Part shown: positions 12,615 through 24,090 of the stretch, piece after piece | Position numbering within the stretch: position 1 is the first letter of the stretch | Layout: each line of letters opens with the position of its first letter | Source of the DNA: Solanum dulcamara | Lineage: Eukaryota > Streptophyta > Magnoliopsida > Solanales > Solanaceae | Assembly: GCF_947179165.1 (NCBI RefSeq) | Contig: NC_077240.1 | Location: forward strand, 78,442,001 to 78,506,000 | Length of the DNA: 64,000 nt | Reading direction: 5' to 3' | Position numbers and translations under genes: made by a program | The notes under the pieces: generated by a model | Databases searched by the model: none | Told to the model about the DNA's origin: nothing | The model's input: the letters and a program-made list of their open reading frames with translations, nothing else

Positions 12615-12815
12615 ACCATCAATGGATATATCGGTGTAATGGATGTGGTTGTTCCTCTCTTAATTAGAGGTTTCGAATTTGAATCCTGGATATGAAAAAA
12701 ATCCTCGATAGGAGAGTGTTTTCCCCCCGAATGATGCCCTATGCAAAGCGAATCTAGATTAGTCGGACTCCAATATGAGTATTGGACACTGGATGAAATT
12801 TTTTTAAAAAATAAA
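12615..12815 (+). mobile_element. tRNA-derived SINE with intact target-site duplication
   Basis: This ~200-bp element has an A-box-like 'GGTGTAATGGATGTGG' at the 5' end and a B-box-like 'GGTTTCGAATTTGAATCC' near 12669. The body contains 'TTAGTCGGACTCCAATATGA' and 'GGACACTGGATG', and the tail is A/T-rich. It is flanked by a perfect 14-bp duplication AATACATCAAGATA (12601-12614 and 12816-12829), which fixes both ends. A related, 5'-truncated copy is at 61915-62054. Confidence 0.85.
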
Positions 12816-12829
12816 AATACATCAAGATA

Positions 12830-14701
12830 TAATAAATATATTGTTTCCTTTTTGTTTTTACTTAAATAAATAGATTGAAATATTAAAAGAAAGAGTTATG
12901 TATTAAATTGAGATCAAAGAATAATTATGAAAACTTTATTTAAATTGTCTTTTTTAAGTTAATATTTTCTTAGAAACATGCAAAGACAAAACCCATAAAG
13001 TAAAATGGACCAAAGGTGAAATTTTCCATACGATTTTGTATACATTGATATTATTCACTACTTGAAATAAGGAGTTTTTTCCATCATAAATTAATGTAAT
13101 TTTTTATACTATAGATTATAATTTTTTTCCCTCATGTCCCATCGAACCAACTCACTGAGAAAATGTATGTGGGAAAACAATTTTTACTGAATAGTGGAAA
13201 ACTTTCTAATTTTTCTGTATAAAAACATTACTATTTTTTCTTTTCTCAATCAAAATATCTGTGAAAATAACTATAAAACATTATTCAATGGAATAATAGT
13301 GATTTTTTTCGTGGTGATTATTGACTTAAATAAAATTTGGTTAAGAAAACATTTTATTAAAAAAAATAATAGGAAATTTGATTGAAAAATGCATCCATGT
13401 GCAATTTTTAGTTGGAAAAAATGCATGTTTTTGTTTACATTTTCTCTAGAAGCATTTTAAGAGTGACATTTCTACCAATAGAATATTTTGACACATTTAT
13501 TGGGCAGTGAAAATATAAACTAGGATTTTTCTTCATAATATATATAGATTGCCACTTGAGATAATAGATGGTCCTAAAAAATGATTAATATATGGTCCCA
13601 TATTTTTAATTGATAGTCCTTACTTTTTACAAGCTACACAAGAAAAAATGGTTTTATTTAGCCCATAAAATTTAGCTAGTGAAATTTTGTCACAATTAGG
13701 GGTGACTACACGTTCAATCCGCGCAACTCGTGGGTGATGATCCGTTTATTGAATTAACCAAACAGGTTAAATTCAAAATAATTCATCAATCAATCGAATT
13801 AAAACGAATCAAAATAGTATAACTCATGAGTTCAATATGTAACCCAATCCAAACAAAGCTAATATATATATTAGAAAAAATATATGTACCTTTGAAATCC
13901 CATTTTTTTCTTCTAGAAGATGGTCAAGTTTTGGTGGTAGTTCTATATATAATGTGGTAAAGTATTCATGCTGTTGCAGCTATTTGTCATCTAGTATCTT
14001 TATAATTAGGCGAATTGGATTATGATAAGTTATTTAATCCATTTTGACTTAGCTAATAATTAATTTGATCTATTTGATTTGCTCCAGTTTAATCCAATTT
14101 ATTCATTTGTCATCATTAATCACAATAAAAAATAAAGAAATTATAACTAGCATCCGATACGTTATATTTAGAGGTCGTATGATGTTATAAACATATCTTT
14201 ACTATTAACATTTGTGTTTTAAATTAAAATTTGAGTTATGGATAAGTTTAGTAATATTATTTGTGACTTGCGGGAATACTTTGGATGGAGACCATAAGGT
14301 TCAGAGTGATTTCGAACAAAGTTGAAACACACACTCACTAAAATTTTTGATACTACTAATGCATGTCGTGATTTCAAGGTCAAGTGTCACGATCTGATTC
14401 CCAAAGATAGCAATGACACTCGTCAAGGGAGTCAAACATGACAAGTTATCAGAATAACTATGTTAGAATTCTACAAACTATGTTGCTTTCTATCTTAATT
14501 AAATGATAACTATTGGTACCTCATGCATATGGACTATATCTTTCATGTAAAAGTACACACATTACATCATTATGTATGTTGTCTTGATTGATAAGAAGTA
14601 GTGAACCGACTTGATAAGTCTATCTACACCTCATGGATAGCTTCTCAATGCTTTCGATTATACATATGGGACTTTATTTGCACATACAATAATCTTTTGC
14701 T
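12830..14701. other. Gene-free AT-rich region before the first copia element
   Basis: No gene is visible. Around 14215-14450 there is repeat-derived sequence (for example 'GGTCAAGTGTCACGATCTGA' near 14380) resembling fragments of Ty3/Gypsy LTRs. The remainder is AT-rich. Confidence 0.35.
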
Positions 14702-14706
14702 TGAAT

Positions 14707-15158
14707 TGTTGGCAAGAAGTCATTTTTGAAGTTTCAAGATGAAGATGAAGAGAAAACAAAGAAGAAGAAGAAGAAGAAAATGAACGGACAGAAGCCTCCA
14801 GAAGCCAGAAGCTTTTTATGTGTCCAAGATAGTGGACACAATGTATCACAGCCGTTGATGCCCAAGATAGCATCACAGCCGTTGAATGTCCAAGATAGCA
14901 TCACAGCCGTTGAAAGTAATTTTAATGGATCAAATCTGGGCCATACACCTCAACAAATAACAGTTGTACATAGAAACAAAATTAGTTAGTTTGGTATTTA
15001 TTTGACCAATACGAATAGCACAAATATGTGTAAGATTTTTTGTTTTTCTTTAGTAGATTATTCATTAGATATTTGTATAAAATAGGTACAGATACAATAT
15101 TGAAGGATATACAGAAAATTTCCAAAATTTCATGCATCTTCATCTTGGTTTTCGAACA
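14707..15158 (+). repeat. 5' LTR of copia element 1
   Basis: This 452-bp LTR contains a GAA-rich run, a short hairpin (TGTGTCC ... GGACACA, 14819-14840), three ~27-bp units starting ATCACAGCCGTTGA (14845, 14872, 14900; the 3' LTR has two), and a TATA box TATAAAATA at 15076-15084. By eye it differs from the 3' LTR at roughly 20 positions plus indels, which makes the insertion clearly older than copia element 2. Confidence 0.92.
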
Positions 15159-15170
15159 TGGTATTAGAGC
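15159..15170 (+). other. Primer-binding site of copia element 1
   Basis: TGGTATTAGAGC immediately follows the 5' LTR and matches the complement of the initiator-Met tRNA 3' end (TGGTATCAGAGC) with one change. Confidence 0.85.
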
Positions 15171-15256
15171 AATAATCTCGATCCATATCTGAATTTCTGT
15201 GTCATCATCTTTATCACTCTTGCCTCAGATTCATTTACTCACAAAGGCTAGACAAA

Positions 15257-18200
15257 ATGGATGATAATGCTGCATCAGCTGATACTGCCAATAATGCAAT
15301 AGTGACTTATGATGTAGGTCATCCATATCATCTCAATCCTTCAGATTTTCCTGGGATGAATCTCATTCATCTATATTTGATGGAAGAGGTTTTCCAGGAT
15401 GGAGAAGATCAATCTTCATCGCCTTGTCTGCAAAGAAGAAATTAGGATTCATTAATGGTTGCATTAAAGCACCAGATCTGACATTTAGAGACTATGAATA
15501 ATGGAGTTGTGTAAATGATATGGTAATAACATGGCTTTTGAATGCACTGTCTCTAGATATTAGAGATAGTGTTATTTACTCGAAAATAGTTAAAGAGCTA
15601 TGAGATAGTTTGGAACAAAGATTTGGAAAGCTGGATGGAGCTAAACTCTATCAACTTCAGAAGGAATTATCAACTATAGTGCAGGGTAACAACAATATAG
15701 CTGGATATTTTATTCACTCTTACTGAATGTGTGTTACAGGACTCTTTCCTGAGGAAGGAATAAATTTTTGGTGAAGTAGGGGATGGACTCTATCTACTCA
15801 AGCCTACTAAATTAGAGTCAAGCCAAGTCAAGGAAGTCTTTTCTATTCAAAAAGGAAGAAACTCCACAGTTCCCAGGGAAGTAGTTTCAATTTCAAAAGA
15901 AGTGGACTCTAAAATTTTTCCTAGTTCTATTTTAGTGTATAATACAGAATGTAATACTTCTTCTGTTGGTGTGCATGCAAATACTATTTCTAATATAAGA
16001 TTATGGCACATCACACTAGGGCACCTACCTTTTCCGACAATGAAAAAATTAAGTTTCATTCAATTTCCTTCTTGCTCAAATTATGTGTGTCCTATATGTT
16101 CTCAAGTTAGACAAAGTAGGTTACCTTTCCCATTTAGTTTTATCAAAATACAGAGAATATTTGAATTGATCCACATTGACATTTGGGGTCCCTTTAAGGC
16201 AGCTACTTATAATGGTTATTCTTATTTTTTAACCATAGTGGATGACTATAGTAGGGGGCATGGACTTTTCTTTTAAAAACTAAATCTAATGCATTTCCAG
16301 TTCTTAAGGATTTATTGTCAATGGTGGAAAGACAATTTGAAGTAAAGATTAAGAGAATAAGATCAGATAATGCCTTAGAGCTTGGAAAAGGATCACTAGA
16401 GGCTGCTTATCTCAAATCAACAGGGATAATTCGTGAGACATCTTGTGTTGTTACCCCTCAACAAAATGGAATTATTGAGAGGAAGCATAGATATCTTTTG
16501 AAAATAGCAAGAGGACTATATTTCCAGTCTAAAGTTCCTATTTAATACTGGGGTGAGTGTATACTCACTGTCACTCACATCATTAACAGAATGGCCACTA
16601 AGGTCTTGACGAACAAATCACCATATCAAGTTCTTTTCAGAAAATCACCATCCTACAACAATTTTAGGTGTTTTGGATATTTATTTTTTGTTTTCAGTCT
16701 AACACAAAACAGAGACAAATTCCAACCTAGAGCTAAAATCTGTATTTTTAGGGGATATTCTCAGACTCAAAAAGGGTATAAAGTTCTGAATATGAAAACT
16801 AGGAAAGTGTTTGTTTCTAGAAATGTAAAATTTCATGAACAATACTACACAACCTTTCTCTATCTCACCACCTTTTCAATCACCTGATACACCTCCTTCC
16901 TCACCCACACACTGACCCAACACTCCCAGATTTTTCTCAGGCTCACCATCTACTTCTCAATTCTCTCCTCATAATGTACCTTCTGGTTCTCCTACTGCTA
17001 TTCCTAACCTTCAATGATCCAATGCAAAAGTTCTTCCTATTTTCACTAGACAATCAACCAGAATTAAATAGACACCAGCTTACCTTCAAGACTTCATATG
17101 CAACAACATCCAGTTAACTGATGTTACAAGTTCTTGCTTTATTCATCCCACAACACCAACCTTTTTCTCTTTTGCATCTCTATCTCTCTCCAACCAGACT
17201 CTTCTCCAATCTTTTTCACAAATTTCAGAGCTTACAAGTTATGCTGAGGCAAGCCAACACCCAGGTTGGATCAAAGTAATGAAAGCTGAAATTCAAGCCC
17301 TACAAAAGAATAACACATGGTCAGTAATGGAATTACCTGCAGGAAAGAAACCTTTTTCATGTAAATGGGTATTTAAAGTGAAACATAAATCATATGAATT
17401 CATAGAAAGACTGAAAGTCAGGCTGATCGTAAAGGGGGATATTCAACAAGAAGAAATAGATTTTACTGAAACTTTTTCCCCAGTGGTCAAAATGACCACT
17501 ATTAGATGTCTACTCACAGTTGCTATAAAGAAGGGATGAAAAGTGTCTCAACTTGATGTCAATAATACCTTTTTACATGGTGAATTACAAGAGGAGGTCT
17601 ATATGAGATTTCCAGCAGGGCTGGAACCTCCTTCACCAAGGCATGTTTGTCTTCTAAAGAAGTATTTGTATGGTCTTAAGCAAGCATCTTGACAGTGGTA
17701 TGCTAGGCTTGCGGGAGCTTTGAGTTTCAAAGGATATACTAGTTCTTTAAATGACTATTCTTTGTTTTTCAAGACTACTGGTGATCTTATTTTCATTATC
17801 GCAGTCTATATGGATGACATTTTAATCACAGGTGATGCTGTTTCAGAAATTTTTGATGTTACTAATTTTCTTAATGCTGAATTCAAAGTCAAGATGTTGG
17901 GTGATATAAACTATTTTCTGGGCATGAAAATAATCAGGGAAGACTCAGGTTTCATCATAAGTCAATGACAATTTACTATGAATCTTCTTAAGGAATTTGA
18001 CTGCATTGGTTCAAGTGTGTCCTCACCTCTTGACCCTTACATGAAGTTGAAAGCTGATGATGGACTTTTATTGGACAACCCCACTGAATATCGGCATTTA
18101 GTTAGAAAATTAAATTATTTGACTCATACTAGACTTGATCTATCCTATGTAATTTTATGTCTTAGTCAATACATGCAACGGCTTTGTCTTTCCCATTTCT

Positions 18201-18757
18201 CAGCCGCTCATAGGGTACTTCGTTATCTTAGGGAAGATCTAGGCCAAAGTATTCTTTTATCATCTACGCCTTTTTTGATCTGCTAGCTTTTTGTGATGCC
18301 GACTAGGCTTCTTGCAAGGACAGTAGGAGATCAGTTAGTGGTTTTTTTATTACACTGGGAGGAGCTCCTATTTCGTGGAAGTTAAAGAAACAGATGTCTA
18401 TTTCCCTCTCCTCTGCCGAAGCAGAGTATAGATCGATGAGACGAGTTACAGCGGAGCTTACCTGGTTAGTGTGACTTCTCGATGACCTCTCTACTCCTCC
18501 TTCACTTCCTATTCCCCTTTATTCCGATAGCCAGACCGTTATCCATATCGCTCGTAATCCCATCTTTCACGAACGCATGAAACACGTTGACTTGGATTAT
18601 CACTTCGCGCGTCAACAATTTCTTTCCTGTCTGATTTCACTCCATTTTGTTCCTTCTCACAATCAGCTTTCAAATTTATTTACCAAGCCTCTTTTTGGGG
18701 CTTCTTACCGTGAAATAATGGACAAGTTGGGTGTTATGACCCTTCCCCCAACTTTAG
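15257..18757 (+). pseudogene. Copia element 1 gag-pol, degenerate
   Basis: A UBN2-type Gag begins at 15257 (HPYHLNPSDFPGMNLIH). It continues in other frames with stop codons to about 15740. The zinc knuckle and aspartic protease are then missing: sequence jumps near 15760 into the region just before integrase, so an internal deletion is likely. Integrase follows: LWHITLGHLPFPTMKKL at ~16000, then D in HIDIWGPF, D in IRSDNALE and E in GIIERKHRYLL (16315-16545). Reverse transcriptase runs from ~17279 with its YMDD catalytic box intact at 17807-17818 (YMDDILITGD). RNase H lies near 18340-18470 (ITLGGAPISWKLKKQ, AEAEYRSM). Frame breaks occur throughout. Confidence 0.88.
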
Positions 18758-18763
18758 GGGGGA

Positions 18764-19207
18764 TGCTGGCAAGAAGCCATCTATGAAGTTTCAAGATGAA
18801 TATGATGAGAAAGATGAAGAAAAAACAAAGAAGAAGAAGAAGAAGAAGAAGAAGAAAATGAACGGATAGAAGCCTCCAGAAGCCAGAAGCTTTTTATGTG
18901 TCCAAGATAGTGGACACAATGCATCACATCCGTTGACGTCCAAGATAGCATCACAGCCGTTGAAAGTAATTTTGATGGATCAAATCTGGGCCATACACCT
19001 CAGCAAATAACAATTGTACATAGAAACAAAATTAGTTAGTTTGGTATTTACTTGACCAATAAGAATAGCACAAATAAGTGTAGGATTTTTTGCTTTTTTT
19101 AGTAGATTATTCATTAGGTATTTGTATAAAATAGGTATAGATACAATATTGAAGGATATACAGAAAATTCCCAAAATTTCATGCATCTTCATCTTGGTTT
19201 TCGAACA
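18764..19207 (+). repeat. 3' LTR of copia element 1
   Basis: This 444-bp partner of the 5' LTR begins TGCTGGC and ends CGAACA. It has a longer GAA run and one fewer ~27-bp unit than the 5' LTR. It keeps the TATA box TATAAAATA (19125-19133), which points toward the ALMT gene whose ATG is about 700 bp downstream. Confidence 0.92.
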
Positions 19208-19733
19208 TGAATAAGTTCCACGTAGGCCATGATTACCACGATCCATTGACCAATTTTTGAGTCATTTTGTGTCATCCACATTACTGAGCATGCATTTATC
19301 ACTATTATATTGAAGCTCATAGCTAACTTCTTGTGTGCGTGCATCTCCAAGCTACCTTTGTCATGGTAAAGGTAGTAAAATCGCCTCATACCATCACTTT
19401 GTCATGTTTGTATTTATTGTGTTAAATTATATATTGGTTCTGATACTAATTATTAGGATTCAACCAATCCAAAAATACTCTTAACATAGTATCATCATCT
19501 TATTCTCTTTAAGTCACACCCACGCTGACACGATTTCTTCCAAAAGCCTCGCACTGTTAAAAGTATGCCTACGTTTTATATTTAACTTCTCCTTCTAATT
19601 ATCAATATAAGACTTTGTTCGCACAAAACACTCTTTCTCATCAAGAAATGTCAAAGACAAGATAGATGCTCATTTTGTAAAATGATCTTTTTTTTAAAAA
19701 AAAAAAAGTCAAACCCCATCTTTTCACCCTCAC

Positions 19734-19740
19734 TATAAAT
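19734..19740 (+). promoter_or_regulatory. Probable TATA box of the ALMT gene
   Basis: TATAAAT occurs 100 bases before the ATG, so transcription would start near 19765-19770, giving a leader of about 70 nt. The full intergenic promoter between the upstream copia LTR and the ATG is only about 630 bp. Confidence 0.5.
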
Positions 19741-19839
19741 TGAGCTCGTTGAGGTTTTTCCATTGTGCACATTTTCATCCTAGGACCTTCTCTTGGTTCT
19801 CTTCTTTCTTAATATATACCAACTCAACCATATATTTCC

Positions 19840-22800
19840 ATGGATATTGATTCCACAATCCAAGATAGTGTCTTCACCATGTTGTGGAACCAACTCAAGG
19901 GGTTATCAAGAAAGTTGATGGACAAAATTAGTAATATTGCTAACAACACAATAAATATTGGGAAAGATGATCCAAGGAAATTTTGGCATGCAGCCAAAGT
20001 GGGATTATCTCTCACTTTGGTGATATTGTTTTACTATTCATGGCCACTCTATCATAGCTTTGAACAATCAGCAATCATGGCTGTCCTCACAGTAATGGTT
20101 TCTTTTGAGTACACTGCTGGTAATTTTTCACTACAAAAAAAACAACAACTAAAATTAGCTATGAACTTTGACACTAACCTAGCATGTCGCTAAATCGTTC
20201 ATAACTAACATTATTTTTGTATTATCTGACGCTAAATAGATTTAACGATGAATTTTATTGTTTAACTATATAACTTGTCTGTCTTAACATAAATATTTTG
20301 ATTATCTAATGCTAAATTTTTTTAATGATGAATTTTATTGTTTAACTACAAAACTTGTTTGTCTTAATTAACATATTTTTTTTGATTATCTAACACTAAA
20401 TAGGTTTAACAATGAATTTTATTGTTTAACTATAGAATTTGTCTGCCGTTGATTCCTAATTTTTTTAGTAGTGTTTTTTTTTTCTTTTCTATTTTGATGA
20501 ATTTATTTATTCTTTTTCTACGCTTAATTTTCATGTTAAAGGATTTCTACTATTTTCAGGTGCAACAATATCAAAGTGCTTAAACATAGCATTTGCTACA
20601 GCACTAGGTGTCACATTAGGGATTGGAGCTAAATATATAGCTGAGTTTTGTGGAAAAGAAGGGGAGCCTACAATTCTTGGGATTTTGGTCTTCATTCTAG
20701 GTATGATATGCAAGCACAATACAATATGTTTCTCTATTATAATAAAATGGAAAATTTAAACATTTTTTTTGGAAGATATATAGCTGTCTCTTTTCATATT
20801 TATCAAATCATAAAATCATTTCACATAACAACAATAGTGTATATATATATATATGCACATCAAAGTGAGGATCTAGCATACCTCTTATGGGTTGATCGAA
20901 ATTCAGTAATTTTGGTTCGGATCTTATATGAGAAAGTTACATGGACATGCATATGAAAAATGTTATTCCCACATCCTTTTACCCGTAATAGGTATTGGTG
21001 TATACCCCGATTTTGTTCTTTCATTAGTCAACTTACTCTATAACTGTTTTGAGCAAAATTAAAGACTAAACAATGACATATATAATACTTGAATTCTCGA
21101 TGTAAATTAAAGAGGATTTGCTAAACAAGTATAAGTTATGTACTTTGAACCCAGTAAAGCAGACATGTTGAGATTAGAGGTGGGCATGGTACGGAAGATA
21201 CCAAATTACCATATTTGAACCAATTTTTTTTAAAAATATTTCTTTATGTGTAAGGTGTTAGTATGATATAATCGAGATGCTCCTTGAAAAGATGAAATCA
21301 TAATTCTCTATTATATGAGTATATGTAAATCGAAGTCGAACAAACTTTGGTTACCGATTTATCGTACCACAAAATATTGACCCGTGCTAAATTAATTAGG
21401 TATGGTAATGATATAATATTTTTAAAAGCCAAAATTACCTAACAGAAATTTCCAGTACCATACTATACCATATGTACCTTGCCCAACCCTAGTTGAGATA
21501 GAGTATCAAAATTGAACCCAATAATATTTAAATCTTGAATTCGTTTCTGATCAAAGACTCGATCACTCGCTTCATGCAAGTACATATTATACCATACGTA
21601 CCATGCCCACCCCTAGTTGAGCTAGATTATCAAAATCGAACCCTATAACATTTAAATCTTGAATTTGCCTCTAATCAAACACTCGATCACTCGCTTCATG
21701 CAGGTGCTCTAGGTACATTTACCAGATTTTATCCACATATGCAAAGGAGGTATGACTATGGATGTATGTTCTCTGTGGCAACATTTAGTTTGGTGACAGT
21801 GTCAGGTGACAAGTACTTGGAGTTGGTTAAGCAAAGGATATCAACAATTATGGTTAGTGTTGCCACAGTCATGGTCATCTCCTTGGTCATTTGTCCAGTG
21901 TGGGCTGGAAAAGATCTTCATAAGCTTATTATTGCCAATCTTGAAAAGCTAGCAAGCTTCTTAGATGGTATGTCACTACAACAAAAATGATCTTTAGCGG
22001 CAATTAATTTACGACAATAACTGAATTATCGCTAAATATCTTTATTCAGAGGCATTTAGCACTCTTTATAGACGTCCCAAAAGCATATAGTGACATTGGA
22101 TTCAATAACAATTAACTAATGACGATAAAGACTTTAGCACTCTTTATTAATGTACATATTTATTGCTGCTAAAAGTTGTATTTTTGTTGTAGTGTATGAA
22201 TGTTTTTATTTCTTATTTAACATTTCATTGCTTCAATTTTTAAAGAATTTATGTCAAAAATGATGGAGTCAAAATTTTCACTTTGGGGATTCAAATTATA
22301 AAGAAGTTAGGGAGTTTCAACATATACAATCAAATTCTTTTATAACGGTGTCCTTTGAATGGATGATTTTTTTTACTGCTATAGAGAAATATTATTATAA
22401 AGAACATATAATATAATGTAACATGAAATGTTGGTTCCAGAAAATGCTCGATTGTTATACATTAATGTTGTTATAAATAATATACTTGTTATAGAAAGGT
22501 CTGATTGACCCATCAATATAGTATAATCTTTGGACAAAGAGATGTGTCGGTTTAACTCTCCTTTGACAAGTGGAGCAGAAATTGAAAAAAAAAAAGAACT
22601 TTTTTGTAGGTTTTGAAACTGAGTATTTTCAAGCAATTGGTGAGGGCTCCAAAGATAAGGACAACGGTTTTCTTGAAGCCTTTAAAAGTGTTCTTGGTTC
22701 TAAGGCCACTGAGGAATCTTTGGTGAGTAGATATATAATTGATTTGATTGTAAAAATTACTTATCTATTGGGTCTATTCATTGCATCTAAGAGGGTAATA

Positions 22801-24090
22801 AGTCTATGAAAATTCACCCACTTTGTGCTTCGTAAGACTCATTTAACCAAAAATTTTCTCTGTCAAGAGTTTTTTCATGCACAAATTTGAAAGTACATCT
22901 CGTTAGACTCATCCATCTCGCCACTCAGTGGTGACTTTTTGATTATTTGCTGTATTTTTTTATACTACTATCTAGTATATGAAATTTACTCTATCCGACT
23001 GATGAAAAAAAATACTATTTAGATTTAGTACATTCATAAGGTGTACTAATTATTGGTCCATTAGCTAATCCTCTACCTAAAACATAACTAATTGCTTATA
23101 AATATTTTAATATGGGTGGTCGAATAATCTTAGTCTCTCCACTGAGAATTTATCGGAAATAATACATTTTGCCATTTAATGTTTATATCGAGAGTTATCT
23201 GTAATTATTTTTTAAAGTAACGTAACGCTATACATTTATTTATTTTGTATTATCGGCTGCATAAAACTTATAGTAAAAAATTATTATTTCAGGCAAACTT
23301 TGCATGGTGGGAGCCAGCAAATGGACCATTTAGGTTTAATAATCCAGGGAAAGAGTACTTGAAGATTGGTAACCTTGGTAGAGATTGTGCTTGCCATCTT
23401 CATGTTCTTAGTGGTCACTTAAAATCCAAATCTCAGGTACATATTTATTTTAAAATGGTATGATATATTTTATCGATTCAAACTGTGTCACGAACAAAAG
23501 GAAATACAAAATTTCTAATTTTTGATACGTGCTTGATTTTTCAGGTACCAACCGAGTTCCATAGAAGAACAGAAGAAGCTTGCAAAAGAATTATCGCAGG
23601 ATCTAGCAATGCCTTAAAAGACCTTGCTTTCTCCATCAAAACCAGAACCCAACCCCCTTCCTCCGGCCTGTATAACGTGGCATTCGCCATTGATGACCTC
23701 AGAGAGGCTCTCTTAATTACCAAAAAAACCTTCTTAGAAGAAGACACCATTGACGTAATCTCGGCTACGTCGGTGGGGTCAATACTCATCGACGTCACCA
23801 GATGCATCGATGAAATCTCCAAGGCGGTAGGAGAGCTTTCGGTCAAAGCACGTTTCCAAAAAGAGGAAAAAAAGAAGGACGATTCTACATCAGAGAAACC
23901 ATTAACGCCTCGATTACAACTCCTGCACCGTGGAATTGTGAATGCCAAGGTGAAGGAGGAGGAAAATCCTATTGGTGCAATAAAAGGAGAACATGTTGTT
24001 TGTGAGATACATACAATAGAAGAGGAGATAAAAGAAGAGGATGTTGTGATTGGAATTGATAATAGAAGCCAACATGGATTTAGGATATAA
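19840..24090 (+). CDS. Aluminium-activated malate transporter (ALMT family)
   Basis: ALMT proteins are anion channels that release malate across the plasma membrane or tonoplast. Coding exons are 19840-20119, 20560-20700, 21704-21967, 22610-22722, 23293-23436 and 23545-24090; all splice sites are GT/AG and phases agree, giving 495 residues. The N-terminal half is hydrophobic with about six membrane spans (for example VGLSLTLVILFYYSWPLY, ILGILVFILG, MVSVATVMVISLVICPVW). It holds the family signatures KFWHAAKVGL, FEQSAIMAVLTVMVSFEYTAG and MQRRYDYG. The cytosolic half has the WEP motif in exon 5 as FAWWEPANGPFRF; relatives usually have WEPxHG, so an Asn replaces the His. The start ATG (context CCATGG) opens a good family N terminus. 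Subgroup and tissue role cannot be fixed from sequence alone. Introns 1 and 3 each hold a CACTA MITE. Confidence 0.93.
20129..20473. mobile_element. CACTA-type MITE in ALMT intron 1
   Basis: This 345-bp element starts CACTACAAAAAAAA and ends TTTTTTTAGTAGTG, its near-perfect inverted repeat. It is flanked by TTT on both sides, which fits the 3-bp duplication of CACTA elements. The interior is three ~80-bp units beginning ATTATCT at 20221, 20301 and 20385, each with 'AATTTTATTGTTTAACTA'. Its left end lies 9 bp after the intron 1 donor. Confidence 0.85.
21974..22194. mobile_element. CACTA-type MITE in ALMT intron 3
   Basis: This 221-bp element has a perfect 14-bp terminal inverted repeat (CACTACAACAAAAA ... 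TTTTTGTTGTAGTG) and subterminal TTTAGC/GCTAAA motifs. The flanking triplets are TGT and TAT, so any 3-bp duplication is imperfect. Its left end lies 6 bp after the intron 3 donor (GTATGT). It is a different family from the intron 1 element. Confidence 0.85.

Larger units (their letters stand above)
14707..19207 (+). mobile_element. Ty1/Copia LTR retrotransposon (decayed), complete with both LTRs and TSD
   Basis: The element is 4501 bp, bounded by LTRs that start TG and end CA and flanked by the 5-bp duplication TGAAT (14702-14706 and 19208-19212). A primer-binding site TGGTATTAGAGC follows the 5' LTR directly (one mismatch from the usual initiator-Met tRNA complement). A polypurine tract TTAGGGGGGA precedes the 3' LTR. 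The domain order integrase, reverse transcriptase, RNase H defines the Copia superfamily. All reading frames carry stops and shifts, so it cannot act alone. It lies upstream of the ALMT gene in the same orientation. Confidence 0.95.

Noticed and set aside
13057..13195. Possible further CACTA-like MITE (CACTACTTGAAATAAGG ... GAATAGTG)
   Set aside because: The inverted ends match over only about five bases and no target duplication is visible.
23541..23948. 135-codon minus-strand frame over the last ALMT exon
   Set aside because: It is the reverse shadow of exon 6, which is in frame with the rest of the transporter.
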